From SIG701 sp045611685 (GTDB lineage Bacteria; Bacillota; Clostridia; Oscillospirales; CAG-272), in the NCBI GenBank assembly GCA_045611685.1, contig JAZKXO010000079.1, positions 62,001-126,000 of the forward strand: a DNA stretch of 64,000 nucleotides, in the 5' to 3' direction. Numbering within the stretch: position 1 is the stretch's first letter; each line of letters starts with the position of its first letter. The translations under genes and the position numbers were made by a program. Shown here one piece after another: positions 16,804 through 26,306 of this stretch. Under the pieces are notes generated by a model. That model had not been told where the DNA came from. It did not search any database and saw only the letters and a program-made list of their open reading frames with translations.

Positions 16804-18054
16804 TCACTCAAAATAGACTGGTAAAAATTCGTCCGAGATAATTGACCGCACGTGTTTATAGATCCATTCCAAAGAGAAATCGGGGGAATGCACGAGCGTG
16901 CCGTGTGCTTTTGCCAATTCTTCCGTGTAATCGGAGAGCATGTATATCCCGAGAGAATCGCGGTTCATGCTGTACTGCGTTACGGTCGGATTGAGGATCG
17001 GATTCTCGACGGTACACACGCCGTCTTCCATCAAGATATCAAACGTGAGCATACCGCCCACCATGTTGTAGGAATAATACTGCGTGGAGAGAAAATTGCC
17101 GAGCGAATAGGTGATCAGCGTGCGGGAGCCGTCTTTATTCTCGTGCCACTCCACCGGCTGGATAATGTGGGAATGATGGCCGAGGATCACGTCCGCGCCG
17201 GCTTCGGCCATAACGGCAGCTACGCGTTTTTGTTCTGCCGTAACCTCGTACTGCTCACGCCCCCAGTGCGCCGACACGATCACAAAATCGGCGTTCGCCT
17301 TGGCGTTTTCGATCTCCGCCTGGATTTTGGCATCGTCGTCCATAAGCGGAATCACGATGTTCGTCATATCGGGCGTGCGCCAAAGGATCGACAGATCAAA
17401 GAACGAAAGCCACGCGATCCGTATCCCGTTTACCTCAGTTATGCGGAGCGTGCTGTGATCCTCCTCGTCGAGGTACGCACCGAGCTCCGTTACGGGCAAA
17501 GACTGTACATACTCAGCCGTAGCACGGGCACCCGCCACACCCTTATCCAGAATGTGGTTGTTGGCGAGATTGATAACGTCGAATCCAACATCGACGAGAG
17601 CCTGTCCTGCCTCGCGGGGAGAATTGAACGTGGGATACCCGGAGATACCCTTGTCATTCCCCGCTATGGGCGATTCGTGATTGATAAACGCGATATCCGC
17701 CGCGGCGATTTTTTCCGCCACGCCCGCGTACATCGGCACGAAATTATATTCCTCACCGTCCGATGCACGCTTTTTCGCATCGGTAAAGACAGCCTCGTGG
17801 ATTATGTTGTCGCCCACCGCAAGAATGGAAACGCGTTTTACGGGGTCGACGGGCGGTGCCGTCGTCTCGGTCGTCTCCGTCGTATCTGCCGTCGTTGTAT
17901 CGGGGGTAGTATCGGACACGCCCTCCGTATCTCTGCCGACGCCGCCCTTTGAAGGATCGGGAGAACGGAACAACCCGCATCCGCTCATGGCGGCGCAGCA
18001 CAAAAGCAGTGCAAGAACGAGAGCCGTTCGTTTTGTATTCCGTTTGTACATCAT
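16804..18054 (-). CDS. CapA/PgsA-family metallophosphatase-like lipoprotein
   Basis: 416 residues from ATG 18054. The signal peptide has the lipobox AMSGC. A linker with GGVGRD and many Thr/Glu residues precedes the PGA_cap domain: ILAVGDNIIHE, INHESPIAG, FDVINLANNHILDKG, VSAHWGREQY and VILGHHSHIIQP. This is the fold of metallophosphoesterases found in poly-gamma-glutamate capsule proteins. Many clostridial copies stand alone, as here, and their function is unknown. Start choice is uncertain: GTG 18066 and ATG 18051 are alternatives, and the only strong ribosome site lies 37 bp further upstream. Confidence 0.87.
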   Translation of the reverse strand: MMYKRNTKRTALVLALLLCCAAMSGCGLFRSPDPSKGGVGRDTEGVSDTTPDTTTADTTETTETTAPPVDPVKRVSILAVGDNIIHEAVFTDAKKRASDGEEYNFVPMYAGVAEKIAAADIAFINHESPIAGNDKGISGYPTFNSPREAGQALVDVGFDVINLANNHILDKGVAGARATAEYVQSLPVTELGAYLDEEDHSTLRITEVNGIRIAWLSFFDLSILWRTPDMTNIVIPLMDDDAKIQAEIENAKANADFVIVSAHWGREQYEVTAEQKRVAAVMAEAGADVILGHHSHIIQPVEWHENKDGSRTLITYSLGNFLSTQYYSYNMVGGMLTFDILMEDGVCTVENPILNPTVTQYSMNRDSLGIYMLSDYTEELAKAHGTLVHSPDFSLEWIYKHVRSIISDEFLPVYFE

Positions 18055-18086
18055 AATAATGGGCACAGCGGCATTTCCCCGCTCAC
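18051..18086 (-). other. Possible 11-residue leader peptide coupled to the CapA-like gene
   Basis: AAAAGGAGA (18091-18099) is four bases ahead of GTG 18086. That frame runs for 11 codons and stops at TGA 18053-18051, overlapping the ATGATG at the start of the CapA-like gene, which has no ribosome site of its own. Coupled re-initiation is the simplest reading. Confidence 0.3.
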
Positions 18087-18106
18087 CCTATCTCCTTTTG
18101 GTTTTA

Positions 18107-18976
18107 TTAGAAGACGGTCGCCGTACGCGGCATGCACATACGAGCGCCTGCCACGGCAACAGAGAACGCCTCCTCCGCGGTAGCGTAGACGTCGTTATTG
18201 ATCTTCGTCTTCTCGCCGGCTTCGAGAGCATCAAGACCGACGAACTCACGAAGATGCGGTTCCATCGTGGCGATAATCTCGCCATCGCGGATGCGGTTCA
18301 GAACGGCAAAGATCTCCGGAATCGCACCGGCACCTGTGCCGGCAACCACGATCGAGCCGCCTGCCGCACAGTCTTTTATATGCATATAGGTGATATGATC
18401 ACAAAGAAGGCGGAACGCCTCTGTACAGTCAGCCCCGACCTGCACGAAGTTTGCGGGATCGAACACACAGCCGAGCCTTCCGGGGAATGCCTTGAGAAGT
18501 TCAAGACAGCGCTCCGGTGTGTCACCGTAGATTCCCTTTTCGTTTTCGTGGCAAAGCTTCATACCGTACTCGTCTGCGATATCGAGCATCTGCCCCATGC
18601 GATCGGTGACCTCATCCTTATAAACGGAAACGTCCTTAGAGTCCTTGGGCATCAGAAAGCTGAACATACGGATGCGCTCCGCACCAAGAATACGAGCGAT
18701 CTCACACGTACGGCGCAGTTTCATCTTGTGCGCCTCAAAATCATCCTCGAGCGTGATCTTACCGATCGGCGAGCCAAGCGCCGAGACACCGATGCCGGCA
18801 GCGGTGAGTTTCTCTTTTACCTCCATCGCTTTCTCCGAAGTGAGATCGGAAATATTGATCCCGTCAATACCGCGGGGCTCGATGAGGCGGATGCCGTTTT
18901 GGAGAAGTCCTTTGATCTGCTCCTCAAAAGATTCGGAATACTCGTCTGCAAAAGCGCTGAAACGGAAGGTTGCCAT
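18107..18976 (-). CDS. Sugar phosphate isomerase/epimerase-like TIM-barrel protein
   Basis: 289 residues of the AP_endonuc_2 (xylose isomerase-like) superfamily. Landmarks are GIRLIEPRGIDG, KLCHENEKGIYGD, LGCVFDPANFVQ, YMHIKDC and IIATMEPHL, with Glu, Asp and His residues placed to bind a divalent metal as in IolE/IolI or hydroxypyruvate isomerases. The exact substrate is unknown. AAAGGAGAC precedes ATG 18976. The gene has a promoter at 19043-19071 and the CapA-like and amidase genes follow closely, so it probably heads their transcript. Confidence 0.85.
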   Translation of the reverse strand: MATFRFSAFADEYSESFEEQIKGLLQNGIRLIEPRGIDGINISDLTSEKAMEVKEKLTAAGIGVSALGSPIGKITLEDDFEAHKMKLRRTCEIARILGAERIRMFSFLMPKDSKDVSVYKDEVTDRMGQMLDIADEYGMKLCHENEKGIYGDTPERCLELLKAFPGRLGCVFDPANFVQVGADCTEAFRLLCDHITYMHIKDCAAGGSIVVAGTGAGAIPEIFAVLNRIRDGEIIATMEPHLREFVGLDALEAGEKTKINNDVYATAEEAFSVAVAGARMCMPRTATVF

Positions 18977-19042
18977 ATGTGTGTCTCCTTTGTTTTACAA
19001 GTAGAGCCCGAAACAACCGATGTCGGCGGTTTCACTCTTAGT

Positions 19043-19071
19043 ATTATACCAGTAATCTCTGACGTTTGCAA
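19043..19071 (-). promoter_or_regulatory. Sigma-A promoter of the isomerase-CapA-amidase transcript
   Basis: On the minus strand: TTGCAA (19066-19071), a 17-bp spacer and TATAAT (19043-19048). The leader contains the inverted repeat GAAACCG...CGGTTGTTTC. Confidence 0.75.
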
Positions 19072-19081
19072 CAGTCGGTTT

Positions 19082-21463
19082 TTATTTCAGTTCTACCACC
19101 GTAACGCCGTAATCACCCTCACCGTACGCGCCGGCGCGGAACGAACTGACGCGGGAATCCGTCTTTAGATGCCCCCAGATCGCGGCGCGAAGCGCACCCG
19201 TTCCCTTTCCGTGAATGATCGTTACGGAATGGATTCCGGCGACCGCGGCCTCATCCAGATATTTGTCCACCATAAACCACGCGTCGTCCCCGATCTGACC
19301 GCGTACATCAAGCTCCGGCTTGAACGTGCGGCTGACCATCGCTTTGTACTGCTTTTGGTTCTTACGATCCCGTTCCGCATCTGTTTCGGCATCCGCCAAA
19401 AGACGCAGATCCTTTACATTGGCGCGCGTCTTCACCTGCCCTATGCGAACGGATACATTGCCCTTTTTATCGGGATCGTCGACGAGCACGCCCGCCGTAC
19501 CGAGATTACAGTGACGTACGCGGTCTCCCTTCACCAAGGGACGCGGGAGAACGTAGTCGTCATCTTCATCCATAGACGGATCGTACGCGCTGTCCTCATA
19601 CTGATGGATGCGGGCGCGGATATCCTTTTTCGCCTGCGCCATTTTCTCGGCAAGCTTTTCGAAATCCCGTTCCTTTTTCAGTTTTTCAAGCTGATCGTAA
19701 ATATAATTGCTCGTGGCTTTCGCGCTCAGAAGCTGCTGTTCTGCCTGAGCGCGCATCCGCTCGGCTTCTTTTTCAGCCGTTCCGAGCTTCTGGTTCAGTT
19801 TCGCCTCCGCGTTCTTCTTGAAGGATTCGTATTCGCGTCGGAGACGCTCCGTCTCGCTCTTCTCTTCCTCGAGCCGACGGCGCGTATCCTCGAGCTTTGC
19901 GATAACCGCTTCAAAATCACGCGATCCCGTATCAACGAAACGCGCGGCTCGCTCTACGATCGCCGGGGGGAGTCCCAATTTTTCCGAAATGGCGAATGCG
20001 TTTGATTTGCCGGGCGTACCGATCACGAGCCGATACGTGGGCCGAAGCGTCTCGACGTTGAATTCACAGGATGCGTTCACAACGCCCTCGGTCTCGATGG
20101 CGTACGCTTTCAGCTCCGCGTAGTGCGTGGTGGCGGCGCAAAGCGCGCCCATACGGCGCACCTCTTCGAGGATCGCCATAGCAAGCGCCGCCCCCTCGAC
20201 GGGATCGGTGCCCGCGCCGAGCTCGTCAAAAAGCACAAGCGACTCGGGCGTCATCCGCTCCATAATCGAAACGATCCCCACCATATGCGAGGAGAACGTG
20301 GAAAGCGACTGCTCGATGCTCTGCTCGTCTCCGATGTCGGAGAACACGTCGTCAAACACGCAGACGGAAGAGCCCATATCAGCGGGAATATGAAGGCCCG
20401 CCTGTGCCATAAGAGACAATAGGCCGAGCGTTTTGAGCGTAACCGTTTTACCGCCCGTGTTAGGGCCGGTGATAACGAGCATCCCGTACTCGCCGCCAAG
20501 CGTGATCGTTACGGGAACGACCTTTTTCGGATCGAGCAGCGGATGCCGTGCGGCGCGGAGAGATACCGCCCGCTTCTCCGTAATCTCGGGCTCGGATGCA
20601 TCCATCTCGACGGACAAGGCTGCCGCGGCAAACACAAACGCAAGATCGGTGATGTTGAGATAATTCGTCTCTATATTGTGCGAGATGTCGGCAACGGATG
20701 CGGAAAATTCCGCCAGAATCCGCTCGATCTCGTGGGTCTCCTTGCTCTGGAGCGCACGCAGCTCGTTATTCGCATCCACGACCGCCATAGGCTCAATAAA
20801 GAGCGTAGCGCCGGAGGACGAGGTGTCGTGCACCAGGCCTTTCACCTCGCCCTTATATTCTGCCTTTACCGGCACGACGAATCGGCCGCCGCGGGTGGTA
20901 ACGATATTTTCCTGTAAATATTTGCCGAACGCACCACCGGTATACTTCTGCATAAGATCCTTGATCTTACTGTTGACGGCACGCATTTTCCGACGGATCT
21001 CGGCAAGCTGGGGGCTTGCCTCGTCTGCAATCATATCCTCGGCAATAATGGAACGCGTTATGCTTTCTTCAAGCGTACGATTGGGAAGGAGACGGTCAAA
21101 GATCTCGTCGAGTACCGTTTCAAAATCCCTCTCCCCGCGGCTGTAATCAACGAGAGCACGCGTGCAGTGAAGAAGTGAGGCAATATCCAGCAGTTCCCTT
21201 GTTGAAAGCGTAGCGCCTTTTACCGCACGCTCGAGAGAATCTCCCACGTCCCGAACGCCCGAGAACGGCGGCATACCCTTCACCATAAAAAGGCGTCTGG
21301 CGTCCGTCGTGCGTCCAAGGCGGCGGCGGATCTCGACGATATCGTCCGACGGGCGCAATTTTTGTGCCATCAGCTTTGCCCCGTCCGTAAGTGCGATTTC
21401 GGCAAGATGATGACGGATCTTGTCAAATTCCAGGGTGGTCAGTGTTTTATCCTGAAAACTCAT
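19082..21463 (-). CDS. mutS2: MutS2 (DNA mismatch-repair-like ATPase with Smr nuclease domain)
   Basis: 793 residues, full length. The N-terminal core and clamp helices lead to the ATPase with Walker A GPNTGGKTVTLKTLG (about residue 336), Walker B LVLFDELGAGTDPVEGAAL and the downstream CAATTHYAELKAYA. A long charged coiled coil (about 515-610) and a KOW-like linker precede the C-terminal Smr domain with LDVRG and the HGKGTG motif. MutS2 lacks the mismatch-recognition domain of MutS; in Gram-positives it is linked to recombination control and to rescue of collided ribosomes. GGAGGAA precedes ATG 21463. Confidence 0.97.
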   Translation of the reverse strand: MSFQDKTLTTLEFDKIRHHLAEIALTDGAKLMAQKLRPSDDIVEIRRRLGRTTDARRLFMVKGMPPFSGVRDVGDSLERAVKGATLSTRELLDIASLLHCTRALVDYSRGERDFETVLDEIFDRLLPNRTLEESITRSIIAEDMIADEASPQLAEIRRKMRAVNSKIKDLMQKYTGGAFGKYLQENIVTTRGGRFVVPVKAEYKGEVKGLVHDTSSSGATLFIEPMAVVDANNELRALQSKETHEIERILAEFSASVADISHNIETNYLNITDLAFVFAAAALSVEMDASEPEITEKRAVSLRAARHPLLDPKKVVPVTITLGGEYGMLVITGPNTGGKTVTLKTLGLLSLMAQAGLHIPADMGSSVCVFDDVFSDIGDEQSIEQSLSTFSSHMVGIVSIMERMTPESLVLFDELGAGTDPVEGAALAMAILEEVRRMGALCAATTHYAELKAYAIETEGVVNASCEFNVETLRPTYRLVIGTPGKSNAFAISEKLGLPPAIVERAARFVDTGSRDFEAVIAKLEDTRRRLEEEKSETERLRREYESFKKNAEAKLNQKLGTAEKEAERMRAQAEQQLLSAKATSNYIYDQLEKLKKERDFEKLAEKMAQAKKDIRARIHQYEDSAYDPSMDEDDDYVLPRPLVKGDRVRHCNLGTAGVLVDDPDKKGNVSVRIGQVKTRANVKDLRLLADAETDAERDRKNQKQYKAMVSRTFKPELDVRGQIGDDAWFMVDKYLDEAAVAGIHSVTIIHGKGTGALRAAIWGHLKTDSRVSSFRAGAYGEGDYGVTVVELK

Positions 21464-21502
21464 GCGTTTTGATTCCTCCGTTTTTCTGACGGAAAGTGTA
21501 TG

Positions 21503-22291
21503 TTACAAAAGCGATTTGTAAAAATCCAGTGTATAAAAGCCGTGCTCAATATGGTTGAGCAGATACTTCTCGCACACCCTTGAGAAGATCGGCATGTCCG
21601 ACGCGGCAAGCGTAAAGGAAAGGAATTTTCCGACAGGCGACTCGACGGTGTACCGCATCGCCTTCAGCACCGCGGGCGTAAGCCTCAAATAAATATGCGC
21701 GGTTCCCTCGTCCACGAGATCGTCCGTGTGGCGTACGTTACGGAGGCAGTCTCCGCAGAGAAGCCGTCCGTTCATCACGTCAAGCGACAGCTTTGAGACG
21801 GATTCGGGATCCGCCCCACACACGTCGCAGGCAGTCAGATTCGGCAAAAAGCCCTCAATCGCGGCCGAGCGGAGTTCGAACGCCGCTTTCACCTGTGCGA
21901 GCGGAATATGTTTGTGATTGGCAAGCGCGTAGAGCGTATTGAGCGTAAGTCTCATAAGTTCTTCGTCCCCGATTCCCTCCACCGCCATCTCTGCCGCCAC
22001 GTCGCAAAGATAAGACGCGAGGGAAAGCCGGTCGAGATCTGTCCTGAGCCCAAAAAAACTCTCGGTAAGCGCGCTGTCGGATATATAGTAATACCCGCGG
22101 GATTTACGCAGGATAAAATTGCTGTAGCAAAAAAGCTGCGTTGCGGCCATATGCTTGCTTTTGAGACTGCGCACCGCCTTGCCGGAGATCACGATACGCC
22201 CCATCTCCTCGGTGATGACGGTAAGAAGCTTATCGTATTCGCCGACGGGCGTTTCTCTGACTACAAGGCCGCGGACGGAAATCTGCTCCAT
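21503..22291 (-). CDS. recO: DNA repair protein RecO
   Basis: 262 residues. An N-terminal OB fold (VRGLVVRETPVGEYDKLLTV) and a helical C-terminal part contain a four-Cys zinc site, CDVCG and CGDC, at about residues 158-190. RecO anneals single strands and loads RecA with RecR in the RecFOR pathway. It lies four bases after era, a conserved order in Firmicutes, with only a weak ribosome site, and is the last gene of the yqfC-era-recO operon. Confidence 0.95.
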   Translation of the reverse strand: MEQISVRGLVVRETPVGEYDKLLTVITEEMGRIVISGKAVRSLKSKHMAATQLFCYSNFILRKSRGYYYISDSALTESFFGLRTDLDRLSLASYLCDVAAEMAVEGIGDEELMRLTLNTLYALANHKHIPLAQVKAAFELRSAAIEGFLPNLTACDVCGADPESVSKLSLDVMNGRLLCGDCLRNVRHTDDLVDEGTAHIYLRLTPAVLKAMRYTVESPVGKFLSFTLAASDMPIFSRVCEKYLLNHIEHGFYTLDFYKSLL

Positions 22292-22294
22292 CGT

Positions 22295-23218
22295 TTACGT
22301 AAGATCCTTCGGATTAAAGCCGAAGTTATTGAGGCTCGTATCGCTGTCGCGCCACTTCTCTTTCACTTTGACCCAGAGATTCAGATATACCTTCACGCCG
22401 AAAAAGGCCTCAAGATCCTCTCTCGCGTGCGTACCGATGCGTTTGAGCGTCTCGCCCTTCTTACCCACGATGATGCCCTTATGGGACGCCTTTTCGCAGA
22501 AAATCTCCGCGCGGATGCTGATGAGCGTTCCCTCATCCTTGAATTCCTCAATCACGACGGCCGTACCGTGCGGGATCTCCTCGGTGAGCGTACGGAGAAT
22601 CTTCTCGCGGATCACCTCCGCCGCGATCTGCCGTTCCGGCTGATCGGTAGCGATATCCGACGGGAAGAACCACGCGCCCTCGCTGAGATAGCGCTTTGCC
22701 TCCTCTAGAACGATCTCCACGTTCTTTCCCTTCTCCGCCGCCGTGGGAACGAAGGCATCGAAATCATGAAGCGCCGCGTACTCGGTGATCGTCTCGGCGA
22801 GCTTCTCTTTGTTCACAAGATCAATCTTGTTGAGAACGAGAATCGCGGGCAGTTTCATATCCTTTATGTTCTCTATGATTCGTTTTTCCGTCTCGCCGGC
22901 AGGATAGCCCGCCTCGACGATCATGATGACGGCATCCGCGCCGCCGATCGCGGAGGACACGGATTTCATCATGTACGCACCCAGTTTATTCTTCGGCTTA
23001 TGGATGCCGGGCGTATCAAGGAATACGAACTGATCCCCGCCTTCGGTCAGAATACCGGTGATGCGGTTGCGGGTCGTTTGCGGTTTTGAGGATACGATCG
23101 CTACCTTCTCCCCGAGCATCGCGTTCATAAGGGTGGATTTGCCCACGTTCGGGCGGCCAACGATCGCGATAAAAGCGGTGCGTGTGGCTGTGTTATCAAT
23201 CTTTTTCACTTCGTTCAT
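22295..23218 (-). CDS. era: GTPase Era (16S rRNA/30S assembly)
   Basis: 307 residues. The GTPase motifs are G1 GRPNVGKST, G2 with KPQTTRNRI, G3 DTPGIHKP and G4 NKIDLV. The C-terminal KH domain has the RNA-binding stretch GIIVGKKGETLKRIG. Era binds the 3' end of 16S rRNA and checks 30S assembly. It follows ybeY, the endonuclease that matures the same rRNA end, so the neighbours share a task. Confidence 0.97.
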   Translation of the reverse strand: MNEVKKIDNTATRTAFIAIVGRPNVGKSTLMNAMLGEKVAIVSSKPQTTRNRITGILTEGGDQFVFLDTPGIHKPKNKLGAYMMKSVSSAIGGADAVIMIVEAGYPAGETEKRIIENIKDMKLPAILVLNKIDLVNKEKLAETITEYAALHDFDAFVPTAAEKGKNVEIVLEEAKRYLSEGAWFFPSDIATDQPERQIAAEVIREKILRTLTEEIPHGTAVVIEEFKDEGTLISIRAEIFCEKASHKGIIVGKKGETLKRIGTHAREDLEAFFGVKVYLNLWVKVKEKWRDSDTSLNNFGFNPKDLT

Positions 23219-23262
23219 ACTTTCACGCTCTCATTTTCTTTGATTCAAAATTTTCTGACGGC

Positions 23263-23727
23263 TCAAAAGCGGATCGTCGAGACGATCTCGCGCTGACGGC
23301 GGCACATCTCCTCGTCGTCCGCCTCCGAACGCTCGTGATCGTATCCGAGAAGATGCAAAACGGAGTGCACCGTAAGAAAAGCGACTTCACGTTTAAATCC
23401 GTGTCCGATCTCCTTCGCCTGCGTCCGCGCACGCTCAAGGGACAGAACGATATCGCCGAGCTCACAGCGGAAACCGGGAAGAGGTATCTCGCCCGCGGCA
23501 AAATCGTACTGTGGAAACGAGAGAACGTCCGTCGCGGCATCCTTTTCGCGGTACATGTGGTTCAACTCACGTATGCCCTCGTTGTCCGTAAACGTAACGG
23601 AGATCTGCGCCGGTTGATGAAATTCTTCATATTCGAGCGCCGCCTGCACCGCTTTCGTAACGACGAGCGGCACGGAAAGGTTCACACGGCGCACGTTCTT
23701 TTTGGAAAACCTGATTTTAACGTCCAT
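23263..23727 (-). CDS. ybeY: Endoribonuclease YbeY (rRNA maturation)
   Basis: 154 residues. The zinc-binding motif HSVLHLLGYDH (about 115-125) is complete, and LNHMYREKDAATDVLSFP matches the family core. YbeY is needed for 3' processing of 16S rRNA and ribosome quality control. TAGGA precedes ATG 23727. It sits between phoH and era; the diacylglycerol kinase gene often found between ybeY and era in Bacillus is missing here. Confidence 0.95.
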   Translation of the reverse strand: MDVKIRFSKKNVRRVNLSVPLVVTKAVQAALEYEEFHQPAQISVTFTDNEGIRELNHMYREKDAATDVLSFPQYDFAAGEIPLPGFRCELGDIVLSLERARTQAKEIGHGFKREVAFLTVHSVLHLLGYDHERSEADDEEMCRRQREIVSTIRF

Positions 23728-23746
23728 ATTTTTGTCCTACCGTTTC

Positions 23747-24775
23747 TTATTTTCGAGCGGCGCGGAATTTTTTCGTGTCGCTTTGTCTCTCCGCTGTCCG
23801 TGTTTTTCTCTCGCGTTCGTAGCGGTCGTACGCCATAATGATTCTCTGCACCAAGCGATGGCGAACCACGTCGCGCTCCGTAAATTCGTGCACGGCGATT
23901 CCTTCAATACCCGAGAGGATCTTCACGGCAGCAGCAAGTCCGCTCCGTTTGCCCATCGGCAGATCCGTCTGGGTAAGATCGCCCGTAACGACGATTTTTG
24001 AACCGCTTCCGAGACGGGTTAAGAACATCTTCATCTGCTCTTCCGTCGTGTTCTGTGCTTCGTCGAGGATGATAAACGAATCGTCAAGCGTCCGCCCGCG
24101 CATATACGCAAGCGGCGCGATCTCGATCGTCATTTTTTCAATAAGGCGAGAAACGTTTTCAGCGCCCATCATCTCGTAAAGCGCATCGTAAAGCGGACGG
24201 AGATAGGGGTCGATCTTGCTCTGGAGATCGCCCGGCAGAAAGCCGAGCTTCTCTCCCGCCTCCACGGCGGGACGCGTGAGAATGATCCTGGAGATCTCGT
24301 GAGAGCGAAGCGCTTTCACCGCCATCGCTACAGCAAGATACGTTTTACCCGTTCCGGCAGGGCCGGCACAGATGACGATCGTATTTTTCCTTATTGCTTC
24401 CACGTATTTTTTCTGTCCAACCGTTTTTGCCTTCACGGGCTTTCCGCGTGCGGTAACGAGAAAACAGTCGTCATCCAGTTCGGAGAGCTGCTCAGTCGCC
24501 CCCTCGCTTACCATACGGATCACATAATCCACGCTCTGATCGGTCAGCTCGTCGCCGAGAGCCGCCACCTTTTTAAGATAATCAATCGCCTCGGCACAGC
24601 GGCGCACACCGTCTGACTCGCCTTCAAGCATGATGCAGTCGCCGTCGCTCGCGTCGGCGGTATTGTACATACGGATGCCGAACGATTCTTCAAGGCGACG
24701 GGCATGAGAGTCGAATGAGCCAAAGATCCGTCTCGTTATCTCCGAGGAAGGCGTGAGAATTTTTTTCTGTGTCAT
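23747..24775 (-). CDS. phoH: PhoH-like ATPase
   Basis: 342 residues. An N-terminal KH-like segment is followed by the PhoH ATPase with Walker A GPAGTGKTYLA (about 137-147), LTRPAVEAGEKLGFLPGD, Walker B FIILDEAQNTT and VVTGDLTQTDLP. The biochemical role is poorly defined; relatives act in RNA metabolism and are usually next to ybeY, as here. GGAAGGAA gives the ribosome site. The C-terminus is strongly basic. Confidence 0.93.
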   Translation of the reverse strand: MTQKKILTPSSEITRRIFGSFDSHARRLEESFGIRMYNTADASDGDCIMLEGESDGVRRCAEAIDYLKKVAALGDELTDQSVDYVIRMVSEGATEQLSELDDDCFLVTARGKPVKAKTVGQKKYVEAIRKNTIVICAGPAGTGKTYLAVAMAVKALRSHEISRIILTRPAVEAGEKLGFLPGDLQSKIDPYLRPLYDALYEMMGAENVSRLIEKMTIEIAPLAYMRGRTLDDSFIILDEAQNTTEEQMKMFLTRLGSGSKIVVTGDLTQTDLPMGKRSGLAAAVKILSGIEGIAVHEFTERDVVRHRLVQRIIMAYDRYERERKTRTAERQSDTKKFRAARK

Positions 24776-24816
24776 GTGATTCCTTCCGTATCAAAATCAA
24801 AATTCAAAAAGCGGTA

Positions 24817-25992
24817 TCAGTGGATGCCGATCTCCGCCGTTTCGGCAATATCGGCAATGCATACGGCACGCCCCACGATCCGGCAGACGCCATCTTCAAA
24901 AATGCGCTCCGTTTCGATCTCGAGGATCTCCGCATCCCGAAGAAGCCTCTCCATCTCTTTTTGATAGAGGATCATAGCGTCTGCAAACGCCTCTTCCTCT
25001 GTAACCGTTACCGTTTCAACGGCGGTCTCAAGGACCGTCTCGGTAGTAATATAGATGGGAAGCAAGAGCCCACCCGGCAATGATACCTGCTTATCCGTTA
25101 TTATTGTATCATAAGTTGCATACTCAATTCCAGTATTTCTAAAAAGTTTTATCTCTTTCGCGAAAATTCTTACGGTTTTTTTCGTTTTTTCCGCCCCCGT
25201 AAAGACGGTTTTCGTTCTCACAAGGGGAGATTCCGCTTCGATCACCCGATTCACCTGTGCCAGAACCTCGCCTTTGGCATATTCGTACCGAAGGCCGTCC
25301 TCCCCTATCGTAAGCAGTCCGCTTATGAGAAGATCACCCTTTCGGACGATATCTCCGCGCTGGACTTCGGCGCGTCCGCACACCAGTCGAACCTCAAAAA
25401 TCTGCCCGTCCTCAGCGGCAATCAGATTGGCGGCAGGGCTTCCCGACTCCCCACGGGATCTCGATCCAAGGTTCTCCCTCACCTCCACGTGCGCGAGCGT
25501 TCCCTCCATATTGACGGCGATCCACGCAATCTCGTCCGTAGTCAGAAGAAAATCGTTCTGAAGCACGTCAAAATCAATCTTGCGGAATCTCGTTCCCACA
25601 CCAAACCCGAACTCCGAAAGCATCGATACAATTTCCTTATCAGGTAGCTTTTCATTGCCTGTTACGGACACCTCCCACACGACCGTCGTGGATTGCCACA
25701 CGAGAACGGCAAACAAAATCACACCGACGAGTATTCCCCACCGTCCGCGGTATCGGTGGAGGAGCGACGGCAATCCGCGTTCCCGATCCCCACGGGCGAA
25801 CGAACACCGCACGAGAAACCGACGGGCATCCGGGAGAAGCATGCGAAAAGACAATCCGCCGTCCTCTGTGTTTTTCATGTGCCACGATAGAAGGTTTTCG
25901 TCGTGAAGGAGATTCAGAACCTCCACCGCATGCTCGTGCGGCACGAAAACCGTTTGCCAGCCCGAGAGCCAGTTCAGAACACTTTTCATCAT
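24817..25992 (-). CDS. yqfD: Sporulation protein YqfD
   Basis: 391 residues. The N-terminal soluble part (LNWLSGWQTVFVPHEHAVEVLNLL) precedes a single membrane segment (about 90-115, WGILVGVILFAVLVWQST). A large extracytoplasmic part follows with the family landmarks VSVTGNEKLPDKEIV, IAWIAVNMEGTLAHVEVRE and NLIAAEDGQI. YqfD is a SigE-regulon protein needed for efficient sporulation. Its start overlaps the yqfC stop (ATGATGA arrangement), so the two are translated together. Confidence 0.93.
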   Translation of the reverse strand: MMKSVLNWLSGWQTVFVPHEHAVEVLNLLHDENLLSWHMKNTEDGGLSFRMLLPDARRFLVRCSFARGDRERGLPSLLHRYRGRWGILVGVILFAVLVWQSTTVVWEVSVTGNEKLPDKEIVSMLSEFGFGVGTRFRKIDFDVLQNDFLLTTDEIAWIAVNMEGTLAHVEVRENLGSRSRGESGSPAANLIAAEDGQIFEVRLVCGRAEVQRGDIVRKGDLLISGLLTIGEDGLRYEYAKGEVLAQVNRVIEAESPLVRTKTVFTGAEKTKKTVRIFAKEIKLFRNTGIEYATYDTIITDKQVSLPGGLLLPIYITTETVLETAVETVTVTEEEAFADAMILYQKEMERLLRDAEILEIETERIFEDGVCRIVGRAVCIADIAETAEIGIH

Positions 25993-26306
25993 GGCTTTCT
26001 CTCCGCGTTTTCAAAATACACGGCGCATATTTCCCCTCGCAGCGTTACGCGGTCGGCAATCATCGTCTGCATTTGTAGGCATCTGCCTATAATTCGAACA
26101 CATCCTTCTCTGACGCGGAGCAGGACCGTGTCAGTTTCATACTCCAGAACGCTGTCGCAGCCGCTTACCACCGCTTCACGGCTCCCCTTAACTTCCACAA
26201 TACTGATCGGTGAAAAACACTCCGCCGGCACGTCGAGCGCGTCCGAAATCCGCTCGGAGATCCTCGTTCTCACACTTTTCAGTCCCGTTCTTTTGGAAGA
26301 GCGCAT
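25989..26306 (-). CDS. yqfC: Sporulation protein YqfC
   Basis: 105 residues with the family pattern ISERISDALDVPAE, ISIVEVKGSREAVVSGC and an all-beta C-terminal part (RIIGRCLQMQTMIADRVTLRGEI). In Firmicutes it is co-conserved with yqfD in spore formers. AAGGAG is placed before ATG 26306. It heads the operon towards recO and is divergent from ylbJ, another sporulation gene, across a 96-bp gap. Confidence 0.92.
   Translation of the reverse strand: MRSSKRTGLKSVRTRISERISDALDVPAECFSPISIVEVKGSREAVVSGCDSVLEYETDTVLLRVREGCVRIIGRCLQMQTMIADRVTLRGEICAVYFENAERKP

Noticed and set aside
17681..19168. 495-codon plus-strand frame opposite the CapA-like, isomerase and mutS2 genes
   Set aside because: Shadow of three real genes; it crosses their promoter region and has no domain signal.
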